Assembly: GCA_033816765.1 (NCBI GenBank)
Contig: CM066294.1
Span: 3,224,001 to 3,288,000, forward strand
Source of the DNA: Nothopassalora personata
Taxonomy: Eukaryota; Ascomycota; Dothideomycetes; Mycosphaerellales; Mycosphaerellaceae
DNA: 64,000 bases
Direction: 5' to 3'
In this document: positions 58,134-64,000 of the stretch, piece by piece
Position numbering within the stretch: position 1 is the stretch's first letter
Layout: every line of letters begins with the position of its first letter
The notes under the pieces: generated by a model
Databases searched by the model: none
What the model saw: the letters and a program-made list of their open reading frames with translations, nothing else
Told to the model about the DNA's origin: nothing
Position numbers and translations under genes: made by a program

Positions 58134-60794
58134 ATGACTACAGACGACAACGAGCCCGGCGACGCCATCGCCGCAGCACTGAAGAGACATCAAGAACAAC
58201 ACCCCGAATCAACCAAGACTCGAGACGCCGAAATCGAGGAAGTTAGGCTCCGAGGGCGGCAAGCCCTGCGGCAGCACAAGAGCGAGGAAGCACTGAGGCG
58301 GCATGGCCTGAACGGCGAGGAAGAGCAGACGCAGGATGCACCTGTCGTCGAGTCGCCGAAGTCACCACCTCAGTCTGGAGGACAGCCGCATGTGACAGTG
58401 CAGGCCGAAGAAGATGAGATCGACGATGAGCCCGAGGAGGACGAGATCGAGGATGAAGATGAGGATGATCTCGATACCAATTCGTCATACCAACTACCTC
58501 AAGGCATGTTCGACCTGCGCGAGCTAGACGCGACAGGTGAAACCCAATTCAACGACGAAGAAGATGTAGCTACACGCATCTTCAAGCTCCAGGACATGCA
58601 GAAGTTGTTTGAGGAGTCCAAGTCAGGAGTCCCAGACTATGACAACACCGCAACTCAGTGGGCTACTCGAGTAGCCGCTGTCAGAAGCGCAGCAGCAGCT
58701 CTTCCAGCCTCCCGCGAGTCCAGAAGCCTGCAGCGACAAGCAGCGGCGTTGCCTTCGACTGTGCCAGGCCGTCGCCCATCACCCATCAACCGTGACCGTG
58801 ACCGCCACGGTTTCACGACACGAACAGAGCAAGAGCTCGACAGCTCGCTCATGTCCGCTACATCGAGGATTGCATCCCAAGTCCCGGGTGCATACTCCCA
58901 AGATACTATCGGTCGTTCTCAGTCTCAACCTCAAGAACGCCAAAGCCGTCGAGCGAGTCCAAAGCCATCGGTGTCCTACCCGGTTCTACCACCACGCGCC
59001 CCGACACCACCACTGCCAGCACCGAAGCCTGTGAAGGCTAAGGTGGGACCGAGTCCGCTACAACAGATGGAGTCCGCGGCAGAGCGAGAAGAACCGGAAG
59101 AGGACTACATCGACATGAATAACTTCGTCAACCACAACACCGACTACTACGAAGCGGAGGATTATCGGGCAGTCACCGCGAACGACTTCATCTCCAAAGT
59201 GCGGAAGCACCCAAACACCTGGCTGCAGGCCCTTAAGGATATGGGCGCCACGCTCATGGAAATTCAGGACAACTACGAACAGCTCGAGAACGTCTACAAC
59301 CAGGACCAGGCTACCCACAGGAAGATCGTCAAGAATCTAAATAGCAAGATCTCTGATCTTCGCCAAGAAAACGACACTGCGGTCGGCAAGCTCGACACCG
59401 CAGCAGATCAGATCGAGGACCTGAATGAGAAGCTGAAGCAGGCACAGGAAGAAGCCAGAATCCACCTTGCCAACCTCAAGTCCGCGGAGACCGACTGTGA
59501 CGGTTTCATGGACGACATCGACGAACGTGACAACACCATTAAGCAGATGGCAGATCGCATCACGCAGCTGGAAGCACAGGTCGGCGCTACCGGTGCAGCA
59601 CCTAAGCCTGCTAAGGGTACAGGCCTTCGTGAGAGCCGTCGCACCACCCCACAAGTCGAAAACGCATACAGCACCAACGGTGGACTGTTCGGCAACGGAG
59701 ACGGAGGTCGCACTATTCGTGAGACCGGCATTCGCACTCCTGCCCCGGGCATTAACCGGAGTGTTCGCCCAACACCTGCGCTGTCAACGTCCTCTTCGTA
59801 CTTCTACCAGTCCAAAACAAAGCGCGATCACCCCGAGAAGTTCGACAACAACGGCAAGCCACCGTACAAGAACTGGAAGATCGCTATGGATGGTAAGATT
59901 CGCGCGTCTTATGATGAGAGCACGCCCATGTTCGAGATCCTCGATTACGTCCGCGACCGCACTTCCGGCTTCCCTTTCGACTTCACGGACGCCAACATCA
60001 ACAGCGAAGCTTGGGAGTCATTGGAACAGATGTGGGCAGATCTCGACAAGCAGTTCGGTGACAAGGACACAGTAGAGAAGGCGCAAGCAGAGCTCGCCAA
60101 CCTGAAGATGGTGAACACCGAGACCTTCACCGCATTTGTCACTAAGTACAAGACTCTATGTTTGAAGGCAGGAGAAGAGATGTCATCCCGCAAGCTGTGG
60201 ACACGTCTCACACCTAAGTGGCAGAACGAGCTCAAGAAGGAGCGTGGTGACTCTTTCGCCGAGTTCCAACAAGCTGGCTACGATCTCGAGGAGAGTGATC
60301 AGCTCATCAAGATGTACAAGCCCGAAGCACCGGCTCCCCCTACAGGCAATGGCAATGGCAACCGCAACACCCGTGGCCGCGGTGGCAGCGCACTAGGCAA
60401 CACTACCATCATCGGTAATGCCGCCATGACCACATCCAACACCGAGACCGGCAACGAGCGAAAGAACAAGAAGCGCAGCGAGCCAGTTACCCGCATCCTG
60501 CCTGCCTCTTGGAAAGTGGTCGGTCAATTGACCAAGGAACAGAAGGAAGCAATGGCAGCTAATGGCCAATGCTGGCGCTGTCGTCGTACCGACCGTACGC
60601 ACGTCTTGCCACAGGATCCAGCTTGCCCCTTCCACTACAACAAGGGCAATTGGGACTTCAGCAACCTCATTACTAGAGAGATGAGCGTCGACGAGTTCCG
60701 CCGTCAGCATGGTGTGGGCGACACTACTCGCCTCGCCGCCCTTGCCACCGAAGCACCAACAGCAGCCCCCGACCAGGGAAATGCTCAGGCTTAG
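58134..60794 (+). CDS. Gag polyprotein of the un-RIPped Gypsy
   Basis: 886 residues, long for a Gypsy Gag. Residues 1-110 are acidic and charged. Residues 160-310 are Pro/Ser/Arg-rich. Residues 380-482 form a strong heptad coiled coil (KIVKNLNSKISDLRQENDTA and onward). Residues 562-705 hold the retrotransposon gag domain (HPEKFDNN, WESLEQMWADLDKQFGDKDT, FTAFVTKYKTLCL). Residues 813-834 hold an atypical Cys/His cluster (Cys813, Cys816, His823, Cys831, His834) in place of the standard CCHC knuckle. Gag assembles the particle and binds RNA. The start is the first ATG of the frame. The frame ends at TAG 60792-60794, overlapping pol in the -1 frame. Confidence 0.88.
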   Translation: MTTDDNEPGDAIAAALKRHQEQHPESTKTRDAEIEEVRLRGRQALRQHKSEEALRRHGLNGEEEQTQDAPVVESPKSPPQSGGQPHVTVQAEEDEIDDEPEEDEIEDEDEDDLDTNSSYQLPQGMFDLRELDATGETQFNDEEDVATRIFKLQDMQKLFEESKSGVPDYDNTATQWATRVAAVRSAAAALPASRESRSLQRQAAALPSTVPGRRPSPINRDRDRHGFTTRTEQELDSSLMSATSRIASQVPGAYSQDTIGRSQSQPQERQSRRASPKPSVSYPVLPPRAPTPPLPAPKPVKAKVGPSPLQQMESAAEREEPEEDYIDMNNFVNHNTDYYEAEDYRAVTANDFISKVRKHPNTWLQALKDMGATLMEIQDNYEQLENVYNQDQATHRKIVKNLNSKISDLRQENDTAVGKLDTAADQIEDLNEKLKQAQEEARIHLANLKSAETDCDGFMDDIDERDNTIKQMADRITQLEAQVGATGAAPKPAKGTGLRESRRTTPQVENAYSTNGGLFGNGDGGRTIRETGIRTPAPGINRSVRPTPALSTSSSYFYQSKTKRDHPEKFDNNGKPPYKNWKIAMDGKIRASYDESTPMFEILDYVRDRTSGFPFDFTDANINSEAWESLEQMWADLDKQFGDKDTVEKAQAELANLKMVNTETFTAFVTKYKTLCLKAGEEMSSRKLWTRLTPKWQNELKKERGDSFAEFQQAGYDLEESDQLIKMYKPEAPAPPTGNGNGNRNTRGRGGSALGNTTIIGNAAMTTSNTETGNERKNKKRSEPVTRILPASWKVVGQLTKEQKEAMAANGQCWRCRRTDRTHVLPQDPACPFHYNKGNWDFSNLITREMSVDEFRRQHGVGDTTRLAALATEAPTAAPDQGNAQA

Positions 60795-63700
60795 AGTCAA
60801 GTCGCGACCCTAAGCCTTGCTCAAACGAAGAACATGAAGAAGAGATGAACCTTTGCACCCTAAGAGATGACGATTATGACAACAACGAACTTGCACTGTC
60901 TTGTGCCGAGACAGCAGGAGGCATCCAGAACGTCACTGTCCAGCCTAGACAGGGCAAACACCTTGTATGCTCTGCAAAGGTACACAGTAGACTAGGACCT
61001 CATAATGCAAAAAGTTTGATCGACACAGGCGCAACAGACCTCTTCATCCATAACAACTTCGTGCGCACACATCACCTTGACCTTATCCCTCTTGCGAAAC
61101 CTAAGCGTTTGCGACTTGCGGACGGGCACCGCTCTATGATAACACATGCAGTCCTCGTCACCCTGGACGTCGGAGCACATCGCGACCAGGATCTGTACTA
61201 CGTTACAGACCTTGACACATATGACATCGTCATCGGAATGTCATGGCTAGAACAACATGACCCCGAGATCAGCTTCAAGAACAGGACAATGACCTTCAAC
61301 AGCACGAACTGCTGCTTGAACCATAACTTCAGAAGTCTGGTCTGCGTCGTAACAATAGATCGTCGCGGCAAGACCCACAACGTCGACCCTGACTTTCACA
61401 GCTCTGATGATATCGACATCGTCAGTGCGCAAGCGTTCATGAAGATGTCAAAGGATAAGGACAATCAGCTCTTTGCCCTTTGGCCTGAAGACCTAACACC
61501 ACCACCTGACGACGTCCCACCCGAACCACCCGATAAGCCGCCACCGCAAGATCCGTTTAGGGGGGAGGGAGAACAACTTTCATGCTTCGCGATGGCGCCA
61601 GAGGACTGGGAACGCTTCATGACAGCGTGCAAGAAGTCGAACCCAGAAGAAAAGCTGCCAGCAGTGCTTAAGGATCTAGCTCTGTACTTCAAGCACAAGT
61701 CGGAGTTTGTACTGCCTGAGCATGGTCCTAGTGACCATGAGATTAAGCTCAAACCAGGTACTACACCGCCTTATCGCAAGATGATCCCAATGAATGCTGA
61801 GCAGTTGGCCGTGGTACGGAAGTTTCTCGACGATGGCCTTGCAAACGGTTCATTGCAAGAAAGCAAGTCGCCCTGCGCATCACCACTGCTCATTGTCAAG
61901 AAGCCTGGTGGTGGACTGCGCGTATGCGTCGATTACAGAGCATTGAACGCCCTCACGATTAAGGACCGATATCCTATTCCTTTGATCCGAGAAACCCTGG
62001 ATCGTCTGGCTAAGGCCAAGATGTTCTCGAAACTCGACATCGTAGCAGCATTCAACAACCTTCGCATTGCGCATGGACAGGAATGGCTGACAGCCTTCAT
62101 CACAAGATATGGCCTCTACGAGTTCAAGGTTATGCCGTTCGGGCTCTGCAACGGGCCAAGCAGTTGGCAGAGACGAATCAATGAAGTACTGCGAGAGTAC
62201 CTCGATCGGTTCTGCACAGTCTATCTTGACGATGTTCTCATCTACAGCGACAGCGAAGAAGAACATGTCCAGCACGTACGAGCAGTCATTAAGAAAGTAG
62301 GCGAAGCCGGTATGCCTATCGACATTGACAAGAGCGAATTCTTCGTCAAGAAGATCAAGTACCTTGGCCTTATTGTCACTACCGAAGGTATCGAGATGGA
62401 TCCAGTTAAGGTTGAAGCAATCCAGAACTGGGAGACACCCCGGAACGTCAAGGACGTCCTTGCGTTCCTCGGGTTCAGTGGTTTCTACAGACGCTTCATC
62501 TATGAGTATTCAAGAGTCGTGCGCAAGCTCACAGCACTGACAAAGAAAGATACACCCTGGCAGTGGGACGAGGGATGCCAGCAAGCATTCGATAAGCTGA
62601 AGAAGCGATTCGTCTCAGCACCAATCCTGGCACACTTCCAACCAGGACTGGAAGTTTGGATTGAGACGGATGCGTCAGACTACGTAACTGCAGGCGTTCT
62701 GTCCCAGAAGCACCCAGATCCGGAGAAGGAAGGCGAGTTTCTGCTCAAGCCGATAGCCTACTTCTCCAAGAAGATGAGTCCGCAAGAATGCAACTACGAC
62801 ATCTACGACAAGGAGCTGCTCGCTATTGTCAAGACGTTCGAAGAATGGCAGTACGAACTAGTGCCAGAGGCGGATGACCAGAAACCCATCCGAGTGCTGT
62901 CAGATCACAAGAACCTGGAGTGGTTTATGTCCACGAAGCAACTCAACCAGCGCCAGGCTAGGTGGGCCGAGTTCCTGTCACAATTCAACTTCAAGATCAC
63001 GTATCGACCGGGCGTCCAGGGCACCAAACCGGACAGCCTGACGAGACGCTCCCAAGACCTGCCTGAAGGGATTGATGCACGGACACAGTACCGCGAACAA
63101 ACCATCTTGAAGCCGGATAACCTGGATATAGTCTCCGCATTCGCAATCACCACGGACCCGCCTACAGAACCTCGACGAAGCGCTAGGCTGGCCAACAAAG
63201 CGAACGACGAGAATGCGGACGACGAGAATGCGAACATCCCCGAAGTCCCAAAAGATGACGAGCATAAGGCACCTGAACAAGCGCTAGAAGACGGGTCAGA
63301 TCTGGCGACAGTCCCTGACCAGCCAACGCCCAACGAGCCAGACACTCCCAAGGAAGACTGGCCGGAGTTGCAGCAACCAGCAGACTCGGACGACAACGTG
63401 CTCTCAATGCTCAATACAGCTTACAAGGACCCACGCTTCAGCATGCGTATGAAGCGCCTTCAGAAAGATCTCCGCGACCGCAAGACGTCTGAGTTTCTGC
63501 AACAGCGCAAGATTACAGCTTCAGAGTGCCGCATGCAAGACGGGAGGCTGTACGTGAACAACAGGCTGTTTGTGCCGGAATACCGCAACCTACGCACAAA
63601 GATAGTGCAGAGCTACCATGACGCGCCTCTTGCTGGGCATCAAGGCATGGCACGCACACACGAACTGATTCTACGCCATGACCTATGGTGGCCTTTCATG

Positions 63701-64000
63701 CAGAAAGACATCACCCAATACGTGCGCAACTGCTACATCTGTAGGAGATCAACACCGTCTCGTTCACGGTACCAAGGGACGCTCTCCGCCCATCGTACAC
63801 CACCGGACGTCTGGAAACACGTCGCCATGGACTTCATAGTCGACCTGCCGCCTAGCAAATCTCGCAGAGATGGCAAGACATACACCAATATCCTGACAGT
63901 AACAGACATGCTCTCCAAGCAGGTGCACTTCATCCCTACGGACCGTATGGATGCAGAACACACAGCTGACCTGTACTACCATTACATTATGCCCCATCAC
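60677..64000 (+). CDS. Pol polyprotein of the un-RIPped Gypsy, partial (runs off window)
   Basis: The frame is open from 60677, upstream of the gag stop, to the last base, so pol is probably made as a Gag-Pol fusion by -1 frameshift; the first ATG in frame is 60845. Counting from that ATG: aspartic protease Asp60-Thr-Gly (LIDTGATDLFIH); reverse transcriptase with RVCVDYRALNALTIKDRYPIP and catalytic YLDD at 460-463; RNase H (IETDASDYVTAGVLSQ, then HKNLEWF); an acidic low-complexity linker near 770-850; the integrase HHCC zinc domain near 925-970 (GHQGMARTHELILRHDLWWP, then CYICRR); then MDFIVDLPPS and TVTDMLSK with the first two catalytic Asp. The third catalytic residue and C-terminus lie beyond 64000. 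Confidence 0.92.
60776..60817 (+). promoter_or_regulatory. Predicted -1 ribosomal frameshift signal between gag and pol
   Basis: In gag frame the sequence reads G GGA AAT (60776-60782), which fits the X XXY YYZ slippery rule. Slipping back one base continues directly in the pol frame as TGC TCA GGC. After a 4-base spacer, AGGCTTAG (60787-60794) pairs perfectly with CTAAGCCT (60810-60817) around a 15-base loop. The 5' arm ends with the gag stop codon. Confidence 0.75.

Larger units (their letters stand above)
57787..64000 (+). mobile_element. Un-RIPped Ty3/Gypsy retrotransposon, intact gag and pol, cut by the window end
   Basis: GC-balanced sequence with normal CpA/TpG begins abruptly after the AT-rich spacer. 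It has a probable 5' LTR (about 57787-57978), an 886-codon gag and a pol frame open to base 64000 in the order protease, reverse transcriptase, RNase H, integrase. No stop interrupts either frame. The 3' part and 3' LTR lie outside the window. The element is probably young or potentially active; lack of RIP means it inserted after the flanking blocks were mutated, or RIP is now inactive. Confidence 0.85.

Noticed and set aside
58134..60794. Gag as a host coiled-coil gene
   Set aside because: The gag domain, the overlapping Pol frame and the frameshift signal make it a retrotransposon gene.
1..64000. CRISPR arrays, bacterial operons, rRNA or snRNA genes
   Set aside because: No regularly spaced repeat array or conserved RNA gene was seen; introns, LTR elements and RIP show a fungal genome.

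Overview
The window looks like a chromosome segment of a filamentous ascomycete, most likely a Dothideomycete (lineage is an inference). Genes have short GT-AG introns and GC-balanced coding sequence. The long AT-rich blocks have almost no CpA or TpG but keep CpG, which is the signature of repeat-induced point mutation (RIP). It has three compartments: a RIP-degraded transposon graveyard (1 to about 38,200), a gene island of about 17 kb (about 38,280 to 55,770), and a second RIP block (about 55,900 to 57,786) followed by a young, un-RIPped Ty3/Gypsy element that runs off the right edge.

Graveyard, left to right: the N-terminal half of a Fot1/pogo transposase (1-960); a Copia element with 247-bp LTRs and a 5-bp target duplication (1277-7217), carrying a nested, un-RIPped solo LTR (6022-6339); a Ty3/Gypsy chromovirus (about 7363-14244) with a chromodomain and an antisense coiled-coil/cysteine frame; an inverted LTR fragment (14245-14439); the C-terminal half of a Fot1/pogo transposase on the minus strand (14440-15270); a truncated Gypsy (about 15271-18974); an unusually long Gypsy of 11.9 kb with 369-bp LTRs, four copies of a GC-rich palindrome and an extra unidentified frame of about 2.7 kb (18975-30870); and a minus-strand Copia with 206-bp LTRs (30951-38132). 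The LTR of this last element nearest the genes is almost untouched by RIP and the far one is mutated.

Gene island: a PHD-finger protein (38600-40041), a probable frameshifted gene (40392-41134), a fungal rhodopsin-domain seven-helix membrane protein (42271-43540), a UCH-family deubiquitinase (44354-45315, minus) divergent from the 26S proteasome ATPase Rpt5 (46074-47589, plus), an F-box-like pseudogene (48591-49458), an unidentified 201-aa protein (49857-50462), an ABCG/PDR transporter relic (51004-51475), an internally deleted sugar-transporter relic (51935-52620, minus) and an intact intracellular GH78 alpha-L-rhamnosidase (52685-55441, minus). The divergent deubiquitinase and proteasome pair share a 758-bp promoter. 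The rhamnosidase and transporter relic look like a former rhamnoside uptake-and-cleavage pair.

Right end: a 310-bp repeat occurs twice in tandem and once inverted (55769-56640), and the RIP boundary falls inside its first copy. The Gypsy element from about 57787 has an intact 886-codon gag and a pol frame that stays open to base 64000. At the gag-pol overlap there is a textbook -1 frameshift arrangement: the heptamer G GGA AAT followed by an 8-bp stem-loop.
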